A DNA stretch of 64,000 bases, taken from positions 6,012,501-6,076,500 of the forward strand of contig NZ_CP012830.1 in the NCBI RefSeq assembly GCF_001307155.1, given 5' to 3'. Each line of letters begins with the position of its first letter. Within the stretch, counting starts at the first letter, position 1. Below the pieces are notes generated by a model. The model was not told the origin of the DNA. It saw nothing but the letters and a program-made list of their open reading frames with translations, and made no database searches. The translations under genes were made by a program, and so were the position numbers. This DNA is from Pseudomonas fluorescens. Its GTDB lineage: Bacteria; Pseudomonadota; Gammaproteobacteria; Pseudomonadales; Pseudomonadaceae. Below are positions 16,905 to 26,550 of the stretch, piece after piece.

Positions 16905-17612
16905 ATGACCGAGTTGGCGCGCCTCAAGTTCTATGCCACTCAGCCCCACTCTTGCAGCTATCTGCCCGACGAACAGGCCACCACGCTGTTCCTCGACCCT
17001 AGCCAGCCCATGGATGTGCATGTCTATGCAGACCTGTCGGAAATGGGTTTTCGTCGCAGTGGCGATCACCTGTACCGGCCGCATTGCCAAAATTGCAATG
17101 CGTGTGTGCCAGCGCGCATTCCGGTTGCACAGTTTTCGCCAAACCGTCAGCAAAAACGCATTTTCAAACGCAACGCCGACCTGCAGGTTCGCCCGGCCAA
17201 ACCGGGTTTCAGCGAAGAATATTTCGAGCTTTACCAACGCTATATCGAACAGCGCCACGCCGATGGCGACATGTACCCGCCCAGCCGCGATCAGTTTTCG
17301 ACCTTTCTGGTCCGCGACCTGCCGTTTTCGCGTTTCTATGAGTTCCGCCTCGAAGGCCGTCTGCTGGCGGTCGCCGTGACGGATCTGCTGCCCAACGGCT
17401 TGTCGGCGGTCTACACCTTCTATGAGCCCGAAGAAGATCGCCGCAGCCTGGGGCGTTACGCGATTCTCTGGCAAATCAACGAAGCCCGGCGCCTGGGACT
17501 GGACGCGGTTTACCTTGGATACTGGATCAAAAACTGCAAGAAAATGAACTACAAGACCCAATATCGCCCCATAGAGCTGCTGATTAATCAGCGCTGGGTG
17601 GTACTGAACTAG
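16905..17612 (+). CDS. bpt: Aspartate/glutamate leucyltransferase Bpt
   Basis: Transfers Leu to proteins bearing N-terminal Asp or Glu, feeding the ClpS-ClpAP degradation route. 235 residues, ATE-like family. The N-terminal Cys motif HCQNCNACVPARIPV (about 63-77) and the transferase region FYEPEEDRRSLGRYAIL and YLGYWIKNCKKMNYK are family signatures. Start ATG 16905 is preceded by CGAGGG. It lies between aat and infA on the same strand. Confidence 0.95.
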   Translation: MTELARLKFYATQPHSCSYLPDEQATTLFLDPSQPMDVHVYADLSEMGFRRSGDHLYRPHCQNCNACVPARIPVAQFSPNRQQKRIFKRNADLQVRPAKPGFSEEYFELYQRYIEQRHADGDMYPPSRDQFSTFLVRDLPFSRFYEFRLEGRLLAVAVTDLLPNGLSAVYTFYEPEEDRRSLGRYAILWQINEARRLGLDAVYLGYWIKNCKKMNYKTQYRPIELLINQRWVVLN

Positions 17613-17723
17613 GTTCAGCCCTAAAGCCCTTGGCTTAAACCCCACTTTTCGGGCACAATGCACGCCGCTTTTGCCTGGCGCAGTTGCACCGGGCCATTCA
17701 TTGGATACCGAGGGCTTTACTGC

Positions 17724-17942
17724 ATGTCGAAAGAAGACAGCTTCGAAATGGAAGGCACTGTCGTCGACACCCTGCCCAACACCATGTTTCGTGTGGAGTT
17801 GGAAAATGGGCACGTCGTAACCGCGCATATTTCCGGCAAGATGCGCAAGAATTACATTCGTATTCTTACCGGTGACAAAGTGCGCGTCGAGCTGACGCCC
17901 TATGATTTGAGCAAAGGGCGGATCACTTACCGCGCTCGTTAA
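17724..17942 (+). CDS. infA: Translation initiation factor IF-1
   Basis: Binds the ribosomal A site during initiation. 72 residues, an S1/OB-fold protein: [20 protein letters not shown] at the start, then [20 protein letters not shown], ending KGRITYRAR, as in other gammaproteobacteria. ATG 17724 gives the exact family length; the frame is open 66 bases upstream but that part is not conserved. Followed at once by a strong terminator. Confidence 0.98.
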
Positions 17943-17954
17943 TCAAGTCAATAC

Positions 17955-17982
17955 AAAACGCCCGGCTCTGCCGGGCGTTTTT
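17955..17982 (+). terminator. infA terminator
   Basis: GCCCGGC (17960-17966), loop TCT, GCCGGGC (17970-17976), flanked by AAAAC and GTTTTT. Perfect GC-rich stem plus U-run 13 bases after infA. Confidence 0.92.
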
Positions 17983-18002
17983 GTTTGTCTGGGATCTTTC
18001 GG

Positions 18003-18312
18003 CTGGGGTGTATATCCGTTGCTGCGGTAACGGCTGCTTATGGTTTCGCTCTTACAGCGACTCACTTTTCCAGACGCCGGGGTGCCGGCCCAGCGAAAAG
18101 TAAGCAAAAGGCTTCGCCCCGGCGTACGGCACCTCGCCAAGGCTCGGTGTTCCCTCCCTACGGTGCCCATCAGGGGGCATCGCCTACGGTCTGCTTCGCG
18201 ACGACCTCCTCTCGATGTGTTCGACTTCGTCGAACGGCGCTGCGCGCCTACCCCCTGATGGACACCTACGCTCGGCCTGCCGATGGGGCGAAAGATCAAA
18301 AACAGATCAAGA
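18003..18312 (+). repeat. Left copy of a ~300-bp structured repeat
   Basis: Begins GGGGTGTATATCCGTTGCTG at 18005 and is an inverted, diverged copy of 18,785-19,092. It carries nested stems: ACTTTTC/GAAAAGT (18064-18070 / 18095-18101), CCATCAGGGGG/CCCCCTGATGG (18167-18177 / 18251-18261) and an inner GTTCGAC/GTCGAAC hairpin. Short open frames crossing it are not conserved as proteins between the copies. Such repeats are familiar in pseudomonad genomes, often mis-called as small genes; I know no assigned function. Confidence 0.8.
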
Positions 18313-18315
18313 TCA

Positions 18316-18351
18316 AAAGCCAAAGCCAAAGCCAAAGCCAAAGCCAAAGCG
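18316..18351. repeat. AAAGCC hexanucleotide repeat
   Basis: Five full AAAGCC units and a partial sixth at the inner end of the left structured repeat. Likely prone to slippage; no gene frame depends on it. Confidence 0.85.
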
Positions 18352-18399
18352 TTTTGTAGCCCCACTGTAATTCGAGTACATCCACCAGAAACCGATCAA

Positions 18400-18518
18400 C
18401 AGTCAGACCGCCTTCACAGGCAAGCCAGCCCCCACAGTTTTGATAGGTGCAGATCCGCCAGTCAAGTCGCCATCGCGAGCAGCCTCGCCCCCACAATGGG
18501 ATTGGCGTGCATATGCAG
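18400..18518. repeat. Degenerate REP-like segments
   Basis: Imperfect copies of the CGCGGGCAAGCCAGCTCCCACA theme (for example near 18416-18437 and 18468-18497), diverged relatives of the tandem units that follow. No gene seen. Confidence 0.55.
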
Positions 18519-18717
18519 GAGATTGGTCGGCTGTCAGGCCGCCATCGCAGGCAAGCCAGCTCCCACACTTTTGAATGGCGTACATCTGCAAGAGATTGGT
18601 CGGCTGTCAGGTCGTCATCGCGGGCAAGCCAGCTCCCACACTTTTGAATGGCGTACATCTGTGAGAGATTGGTCGGCTGTCAGGTCGTCATCGCGGGCAA
18701 GCCCGGCTCCCACAAAA
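18519..18717. repeat. 73-bp tandem repeat, about 2.7 copies
   Basis: The word GATTGGTCGGCTGTCAGG recurs at 18521, 18594 and 18667, an exact 73-base period. Each unit has a REP half-site TCATCGCGGGCAAGCCAGCT (or close variant) followed by CCCACA. The last unit ends in CCCACAAAAAAG. Confidence 0.9.
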
Positions 18718-18784
18718 AAGGAAAAAAAGGAAAAAAAGGCAAAGCAGCGCATCTCCCCACCACTCAACAGGCCGAGCGTTAGCT

Positions 18785-19092
18785 CGCCTGCCGCTGTTGA
18801 TCTTGATCCGCCCGCCCCTTCGGGAGGCCGAGTGGAGGTGTTCATCAGGAGGTTGGCGCGTAGCGCCGTACGGCGTAGCCGGACACATCGAGAGGAGGTC
18901 GTCGCGAAGCAGACCGTAGGCGATGCCTCCTGATGAATACCGTAGCGAGGGAACGCCGAGCCTAAGCGAGGTGCCGTACGCTTGGGGCGAGCGTTTTTTT
19001 GCTTACTTTTTTTAGGCGCTTGTAAAAAAAGTGAGTCGCCGTAAGGGCGAAACCGCCAGCCGCCGTTACCGCAGCAACGGATATACACCCCA
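18785..19092 (-). repeat. Right copy of the structured repeat, inverted
   Basis: Inverted relative of 18,003-18,312 ending at the same TATATACACCCC edge. The stems are retained with different bases: TTCATCAGGAGG/CCTCCTGATGAA (18841-18852 / 18926-18937) and ACTTTTTTTA/TAAAAAAAGT (19005-19014 / 19023-19032). The inner hairpin is GTCCGGC/GCCGTAC, with one mismatch, when read on the minus strand. Confidence 0.8.
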
Positions 19093-19114
19093 ACCCCAAC
19101 CCCAACCCCAACCC
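19088..19114 (-). repeat. TTGGGG repeat, potential G-quadruplex
   Basis: On the plus strand four CCCC runs and one CCC spaced by AA (19088-19091, 19094-19097, 19100-19103, 19106-19109, 19112-19114). The minus strand reads GGGGTTGGGGTTGGGG..., which meets the intramolecular G-quadruplex pattern with two-base loops. It sits between the right structured repeat and the clpA terminator. Confidence 0.85.
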
Positions 19115-19121
19115 ACAGACA

Positions 19122-19146
19122 GCAAAAAGGCGCCACCAGGCGCCTT
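19122..19146 (-). terminator. clpA terminator
   Basis: AAGGCGCC (19127-19134), loop ACCA, GGCGCCTT (19139-19146). The A-run at 19124-19128 gives a U-tract on the minus strand, 27 bases past the clpA stop. Confidence 0.88.
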
Positions 19147-19172
19147 CTGCTTTAAAGCAACAGCAACAACCG

Positions 19173-21443
19173 TCAGGCCATTTCAGCAGTAGTCTCAAAG
19201 TCGAAGGTCAACTCGCCATCCTTGATGTCGATGTGTACCACACCGCCATGCTCGGCCAGTTCGCCAAAGAGAATCTCCTCCGCCAGCGGACGCTTGATCT
19301 TGTCCTGAATCAAGCGCGCCATTGGTCGCGCACCCATCGTCGCATCATAACCACCGGCCGCCAGCCAACTGCGTGCAGCGTCGGTGACCTCGAGCAGTAC
19401 ACGCTTGTCTTCCAGCTGCGCCTGCAGTTCGGTAAGGAACTTGTCCACCACGCTTTTGATGACCTCATGACTGAGGCGACCAAACTGGATAATGGTGTCC
19501 AGACGGTTACGGAATTCCGGCGTGAAGCTCTTCTTGATCACTTCCATCGCGTCAGACGAGTGATCCTGATGCGTGAAGCCAATAGAAGCCCGAGCTGCGG
19601 TTTCGGCACCGGCGTTGGTCGTCATGATGACGATCACGTTACGGAAATCCGCCTTGCGCCCGTTGTTATCGGTAAGCGTACCGTGGTCCATGACCTGCAA
19701 CAGCAGGTTGAAGACTTCCGGATGCGCCTTCTCGATTTCATCGAGCAACAGCACGCAATGAGGCTGCTTGGTGATCGCTTCAGTCAGCAGGCCGCCCTGA
19801 TCGAACCCGACGTACCCCGGAGGTGCACCGATCAAACGCGAAACGGTGTGGCGTTCCATGTATTCGGACATGTCGAAGCGAACCAGTTCGATCCCGAGCG
19901 CCTTGGCCAGTTGCCGGGCCGCTTCGGTTTTACCGACCCCGGTAGGGCCGGCAAACAGGAACGAACCGACAGGCTTGTCAGGCGACTTCAGACCCGCACG
20001 GGACAGCTTGATCGCGGTCGACAAGGAATCAATCGCCGCATCCTGGCCGAACACCGTCAACTTCAGATCGCGCTCAAGGTTACGCAGCAACTCTTTGTCG
20101 GAGCTGGTGACGTGTTTTGGCGGAATCCGCGCGATCTTCGCCACGATGTCCTCGACCTGAGGCACTTCGATGCGTTTCACACGCTTCTCGATCGGCTGCA
20201 GACGCTGATAGGCGCCCGCCTCGTCGATGACGTCGATGGCCTTGTCCGGCATGTGCCGGTCATTGATGTAGCGCGATGCCAGTTCGGCAGCGGCGCGCAG
20301 GGCTTCATCACTGTATTCGATATTGTGATGGAGCTCGAAACGCCCCTTGAGACCGCGCAGGATACCAATGGTGTCTTCGACCGAAGGCTCCGACACATCG
20401 ACCTTCTGGAAGCGCCGAGCCAGGGCACGGTCTTTTTCGAAGATCCCACGGAATTCCTGGAACGTGGTCGAGCCGATGCAACGGATATCACCCGACGACA
20501 GCAGCGGCTTGAGCAGGTTCGAAGCATCCATGACACCGCCAGAGGCGGCACCTGCACCAATAATGGTGTGGATCTCGTCGATGAACAGGATCGCCTGCGG
20601 ACGTTTTTTCAGCTCATTGAGCAACGCCTTGAAGCGTTTCTCGAAATCGCCACGGTATTTGGTCCCAGCGAGTAATGCGCCCAGATCGAGCGAATAAACC
20701 ACGCTATTGGCCAACAGATCAGGCACCTGATTGTCGACAATGCGCTTGGCCAGACCTTCGGCAATTGCGGTTTTACCCACGCCTGCCTCGCCGACCAGCA
20801 ACGGATTGTTTTTACGCCGACGCGCCAGAATCTGCGCGACACGCTCAACTTCCATTTCACGCCCGACCAATGGGTCGATACGCCCCTGGCGCGCCAGTTC
20901 GTTGAGGTTGCTGGCATATGCATCCAGAGGATTGCCTGAAGAAGAAGACTCACCGCCCTCGTCGTCCTGCATATCTTGCTCACCTTCAGAGTGTTCGCCA
21001 TGCCCAGGCACTTTCGAGATGCCATGAGCGATGTAATTGACGACATCAATGCGTGCAACGCTCTGCTGTTTCAGCAGGAACACCGCCTGACTCTCTTGCT
21101 CACTGAAGATTGCAACCAGCACGTTGGCGCCAGTTACTTCGCGTTTGCCCGAGCTCTGTACATGAAAGACAGCACGTTGCAGTACACGCTGGAAGCCCAG
21201 GGTTGGCTGGGTTTCGCGATCCTCGTCATGAAGGGGGATCAAAGGCGTGGTGGAGTCGATGAACTCCTGCAGGTCATGCTTGAGTTTGTCGAGGTTTGCG
21301 CCGCACGCACGCAAAACGGTGGCGGCTGCCTCATTATCCAATAGAGCCAACAGGAGGTGTTCGACGGTCATGAACTCATGACGTTTCGAACGCGCCTCCT
21401 TGAAGGCGAGATTGAGGGTGACTTCGAGCTCGCGGTTTAACAT
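19173..21443 (-). CDS. clpA: ATP-dependent Clp protease ATP-binding subunit ClpA
   Basis: Hexameric unfoldase feeding ClpP; with ClpS it degrades N-degron substrates. 756 residues, standard. The N-domain covers about residues 1-145 (FMTVEHLLLALLDNEAA). The first AAA module has Walker A GEAGVGKTAIAEGLA and Walker B ILFIDEIHTIIGAG; the second has GPTGVGKTEAARQLAKALG and VLLLDEIEKAHPEVFN. An acidic, Ser-rich linker (GEQDMQDDEGGESSSSGN) follows the N-domain. The ClpP-binding loop should be in the second module (an IGF-type tripeptide occurs in ASIGFTHQDHSS). It lies 29 bases after clpS. Confidence 0.98.
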   Translation of the reverse strand: MLNRELEVTLNLAFKEARSKRHEFMTVEHLLLALLDNEAAATVLRACGANLDKLKHDLQEFIDSTTPLIPLHDEDRETQPTLGFQRVLQRAVFHVQSSGKREVTGANVLVAIFSEQESQAVFLLKQQSVARIDVVNYIAHGISKVPGHGEHSEGEQDMQDDEGGESSSSGNPLDAYASNLNELARQGRIDPLVGREMEVERVAQILARRRKNNPLLVGEAGVGKTAIAEGLAKRIVDNQVPDLLANSVVYSLDLGALLAGTKYRGDFEKRFKALLNELKKRPQAILFIDEIHTIIGAGAASGGVMDASNLLKPLLSSGDIRCIGSTTFQEFRGIFEKDRALARRFQKVDVSEPSVEDTIGILRGLKGRFELHHNIEYSDEALRAAAELASRYINDRHMPDKAIDVIDEAGAYQRLQPIEKRVKRIEVPQVEDIVAKIARIPPKHVTSSDKELLRNLERDLKLTVFGQDAAIDSLSTAIKLSRAGLKSPDKPVGSFLFAGPTGVGKTEAARQLAKALGIELVRFDMSEYMERHTVSRLIGAPPGYVGFDQGGLLTEAITKQPHCVLLLDEIEKAHPEVFNLLLQVMDHGTLTDNNGRKADFRNVIVIMTTNAGAETAARASIGFTHQDHSSDAMEVIKKSFTPEFRNRLDTIIQFGRLSHEVIKSVVDKFLTELQAQLEDKRVLLEVTDAARSWLAAGGYDATMGARPMARLIQDKIKRPLAEEILFGELAEHGGVVHIDIKDGELTFDFETTAEMA

Positions 21444-21472
21444 AGCTTCACCTCATACCCAAGTGGTCGGCG

Positions 21473-21835
21473 TTAACCGTCCTTCTCGATTTCACAGAGT
21501 AGCGGATGCTGGCTTTCCCTGGCGTACTGGTTGACCTGCATGGCCTTGGTCTCGGCGATGTCGCGGGTAAACACTCCACATACTGCCCGTCCTTCTGTAT
21601 GGACGGCCAGCATGACCTTGGTCGCCAGCTCGCGATTCAGGTTAAAAAACACCTCGAGCACTTCGACGACGAAATCCATCGGTGTGTAGTCATCATTGAA
21701 CAAAACCACCTTGTACATCGGCGGCGCCTGTAACGCAGGCTTAGCCTCCTGTACAGCAATGCCTGCTGAATCGTCGTCGTGTAAATCAGGGCGATCCTGA
21801 TTGAATGTTAGTCGAATCTGGCTGATAGCATGCAT
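21473..21835 (-). CDS. clpS: ATP-dependent Clp protease adaptor ClpS
   Basis: N-recognin that binds N-terminal Leu, Phe, Tyr or Trp and delivers substrates to ClpA. 120 residues. The flexible N-terminal extension runs to about residue 38, then the core has MYKVVLFNDDYTPMDFVVEV (about 40-59), with the Asn-Asp-Asp and Met that line the binding pocket, and MLAVHTEGRAVCGVFTRDIA. Directly upstream of clpA, so the two are probably one transcript divergent from cspD. Confidence 0.97.
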   Translation of the reverse strand: MHAISQIRLTFNQDRPDLHDDDSAGIAVQEAKPALQAPPMYKVVLFNDDYTPMDFVVEVLEVFFNLNRELATKVMLAVHTEGRAVCGVFTRDIAETKAMQVNQYARESQHPLLCEIEKDG

Positions 21836-21916
21836 GGAAAGAAAGGTTCGTTAGTTGAGCTGAATACAGTGGTGGGGGCGGCCCCAGAGCTTTTCAACCC
21901 CGACTGCTTGGTCACC

Positions 21917-21944
21917 TTGACTATCGGCAAATCAGTGTTACAAC
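21917..21944 (+). promoter_or_regulatory. Candidate cspD promoter
   Basis: TTGACT (21917-21922), 16-base gap, TACAAC (21939-21944). The -35 is 5/6 and the -10 is 4/6 to consensus. It would give a leader of about 110 bases before cspD. Confidence 0.35.
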
Positions 21945-22011
21945 CAATAGAGCCCACGGTGGGTAAAAAAGGTCCGCACAGCCAACCCCATTTCAGGGTT
22001 GATGCGGATTA

Positions 22012-22037
22012 ACTGGATGATACTCCAGTGATGGAGT
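22012..22037 (+). promoter_or_regulatory. Overlapping hairpins in cspD leader
   Basis: ACTGGA/TCCAGT (22012-22017 / 22024-22029) and ACTCCA/TGGAGT (22022-22027 / 22032-22037) share bases and cannot form together. The second ends 7 bases before the AGAGGG ribosome site at 22045-22050. Confidence 0.4.
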
Positions 22038-22058
22038 CTGTTGCAGAGGGATATGAGC

Positions 22059-22322
22059 ATGGCTAGCGGTAAGGTCAAGTGGTTCAACAATGCCAAGGGA
22101 TATGGCTTCATCAACGAGGACGGCAAGGAGGAAGATCTCTTTGCCCACTACTCGGCCATTAAAATGGACGGCTACAAGACCTTGAAAGCAGGCCAATCCG
22201 TGAGTTTCGAGATCATCCAGGGCCCCAAAGGCCTGCACGCGATCAACATCGACTCAGCTACAGTAAAGGCCAATGCGCCCGCGCCTGCAACGACCGTCCA
22301 GCACGAGCGTGCGTTGAGCTGA
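22059..22322 (+). CDS. cspD: Cold-shock-domain protein CspD
   Basis: Single-stranded nucleic acid binder of the cold-shock family; E. coli CspD is made in stationary phase and inhibits replication. 87 residues. RNP1-type motif KGYGFIN (residues 14-20) and RNP2-type DLFAHYS (28-34) are intact, followed by an Ala/Pro-rich tail. ATG 22059 is chosen because AGAGGG lies 8 bases before it; ATG 22053 would be only 2 bases away. Next to clpS-clpA as in P. aeruginosa. Confidence 0.93.
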   Translation: MASGKVKWFNNAKGYGFINEDGKEEDLFAHYSAIKMDGYKTLKAGQSVSFEIIQGPKGLHAINIDSATVKANAPAPATTVQHERALS

Positions 22323-22343
22323 TACCAGCAAACTTAGAGACAT

Positions 22344-22386
22344 AAAAAAACCGGCCGACTCATCATTTGAGTCGGCCGGTTTTTTA
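22344..22386. terminator. Bidirectional terminator cspD / icd
   Basis: CCGGCCGACTCA (22351-22362), loop TCATT, TGAGTCGGCCGG (22368-22379), with seven A before and six T after. Serves both convergent genes. Confidence 0.95.
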
Positions 22387-22402
22387 TTTAACGCAAATCA
22401 GC

Positions 22403-23659
22403 TTACATGTGCGAGATCAGCGCATCGCCGAACGCGGAAGAAGACAGCAGTTTGGCGCCTTCCATCAGACGTTCGAAGTCATAGGTCACGGTCTTGGCCG
22501 AGATTGCGCCGTTGGTGCCCTTGATGATCAGGTCGGCCGCTTCGGTCCAGCCCATGTGACGCAGCATCATTTCAGCAGACAAAATCAGCGAACCCGGGTT
22601 GACCTGGTCCTTGCCGGCGTACTTCGGTGCAGTGCCGTGGGTGGCTTCGAACATCGCCACGGTGTCGGACAGGTTGGCACCTGGCGCGATACCGATACCA
22701 CCCACCTCTGCCGCCAGGGCGTCGGACAGGTAGTCGCCGTTCAGGTTCAGGGTCGCGATCACATCGTATTCAGCCGGGCGCAGCAGGATCTGCTGGAGCA
22801 TGGCGTCGGCGATGGCATCCTTGACGATGACGTTCTTGCCGGTTTTCGGGTTCTTGAACTGCATCCACGGGCCGCCGTCGAGCAGGGTTGCGCCGAATTC
22901 TTCAGCGGCCACTTCGTAGGCCCACTCCTTGAAGGCACCTTCGGTGAACTTCATGATGTTGCCTTTGTGGACGATGGTCAGCGAATCGCGATCATTGTCG
23001 ACAACATATTGCAGAGCCTTGCGTGCCAGACGCTTGGTGCCTTCCAGGGAAACCGGCTTGATGCCGATACCGCAATTTTGGTCGAAACGGATCTTGGTAA
23101 CGCCCATTTCTTCTTTGAGGAACTTGATGACCTTGGTCGCCTCCGGCGAACCGGCCTTCCATTCAATACCCGCGTAGATGTCTTCCGAGTTCTCGCGGAA
23201 GATCGTCATGTCGACATCGCCAGGCTTCTTGACCGGGCTAGGCACGCCTTCGAACCAGCGCACAGGACGCAGGCACACATAAAGGTCGAGCTGCTGACGC
23301 AGGGCAACGTTGAGGGAACGGATACCGCCACCGACCGGCGTGGTCAGCGGGCCCTTGATGGAAACCACGTAATCCTTGACTGCATCCAGAGTTTCCTGAG
23401 GCAGCCAGGTGTCCTGATCGTAAACCTGAGTCGCTTTTTCCCCGGCGTAGACTTCCATCCAGGAAATTTTGCGCTCGCCGCCGTAAGCCTTCTTAACAGC
23501 AGCATCGACAACCTTGATCATGACCGGGCTGATATCAACGCCGATACCATCACCTTCAATGAAAGGGATGATCGGGTTGTTAGGAACATTGAGAGAATGG
23601 TCTGCATTGACGGTGATTTTGTCGCCGACTGCTGGAACCTGAATCTTCTTGTATCCCAT
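22403..23659 (-). CDS. icd: NADP-dependent isocitrate dehydrogenase (homodimeric)
   Basis: TCA-cycle enzyme converting isocitrate to 2-oxoglutarate. 418 residues, close to E. coli Icd (416). Substrate site GGGIRSLNVALRQQLDLYVC contains the Ser that AceK phosphorylates in E. coli. Signature NLNGDYLSDALAAEVGGIGI and adenine-binding ATHGTAPKYAGKD are present. The ATG at 23659 has GGAG 7 bases upstream; an ATG four codons earlier overlaps that site. No aceK gene is in this window. Confidence 0.97.
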   Translation of the reverse strand: MGYKKIQVPAVGDKITVNADHSLNVPNNPIIPFIEGDGIGVDISPVMIKVVDAAVKKAYGGERKISWMEVYAGEKATQVYDQDTWLPQETLDAVKDYVVSIKGPLTTPVGGGIRSLNVALRQQLDLYVCLRPVRWFEGVPSPVKKPGDVDMTIFRENSEDIYAGIEWKAGSPEATKVIKFLKEEMGVTKIRFDQNCGIGIKPVSLEGTKRLARKALQYVVDNDRDSLTIVHKGNIMKFTEGAFKEWAYEVAAEEFGATLLDGGPWMQFKNPKTGKNVIVKDAIADAMLQQILLRPAEYDVIATLNLNGDYLSDALAAEVGGIGIAPGANLSDTVAMFEATHGTAPKYAGKDQVNPGSLILSAEMMLRHMGWTEAADLIIKGTNGAISAKTVTYDFERLMEGAKLLSSSAFGDALISHM

Positions 23660-24151
23660 GCTGAACTCCATTGTTTGGATTGAACATCTGGCTTCGTCCG
23701 AGCGTACCCCAGTTGAATCGGCACGCAAACCCTATGTTCCATCGATCTGCCGCAAAGCCGCACAGTTCACGACGTACAAGCCTGAAAGCAAAGGGAAAAG
23801 CGCCAAACTCAAGCACGGTAGACGACTCTACGCCGCACGCACGCCTGCGACCTTTAGACCAATGGACGATATTCGTTGCATATGAACCATCGGCAGATTG
23901 CCAGCTACCTATGTATAATGCCGCCGCTGACCGCAGGGTCACATAGGCGAACCTCTCTATTACGAGACTTTCCGCCCGATTAAAGCCGGGCTGTTACCGC
24001 AGTCCACCCGCTTGACGCTCGACTGATGCACCCAACATCACCGCGAAGAAACCTCGACATTCGGCTCATGGATGACTTTGAACGAACGCGCTTACCCGGC
24101 GCCCCTCGAGTTTCTGCGCACGCTTTAGCAAAGAAGAGAGTTAATCCGAAT
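23660..24151. other. Divergent promoter region icd / idh
   Basis: 492 bases without a credible gene. A TATAAT hexamer lies at 23914-23919 pointing toward idh, without a good -35 at normal spacing. An open frame runs into idh from 24026 but shows no conserved N-terminal extension. Confidence 0.5.
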
Positions 24152-26377
<2,226 letters not shown>

Positions 26378-26396
26378 GGTTGTAAGGATGCAAAGA

Positions 26397-26420
26397 AGCC
26401 CCGGCCCCGTGCCGGGGTTT
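26397..26420 (+). terminator. idh terminator
   Basis: CCCCGGC (26399-26405), loop CCCGT, GCCGGGG (26411-26417), then TTTCTGTTT. Imperfect U-run; 20 bases past idh. Confidence 0.75.
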
Positions 26421-26443
26421 CTGTTTCCAACACCCCACAAACC

Positions 26444-26532
26444 TGTAGGAGCAAAGCTTGCTCGCGATCCAGGCACCGCGGCCTTACAGACACACCGCAG
26501 TGATACCATCGCGAGCAAGCTTTGCTCCTACA
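26444..26532. repeat. REPIN upstream of nudix gene
   Basis: Arms TGTAGGAGCAAAGCTTGCTC... (26444-26468) and its inverse ending TTTGCTCCTACA (26508-26532), 25 bases each. The right arm ends 18 bases before the nudix start codon. Confidence 0.9.
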
Positions 26533-26550
26533 ATGATCCGAGGCACATTC

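Noticed and set aside
18519..18717. CRISPR array
   Set aside because: The 73-bp period has no repeat/spacer alternation (whole units are alike) and no cas genes are nearby.
17985..19136. Several small frames (60-216 residues) in the infA-clpA gap
   Set aside because: They follow the repeats, change frame between the two copies and have no ribosome sites; the sequence is conserved as structure rather than protein.
24026..24151. 42-residue N-terminal extension of idh
   Set aside because: The conserved protein begins MPNRSKIIYTF at 24152; the extension lacks a family match.
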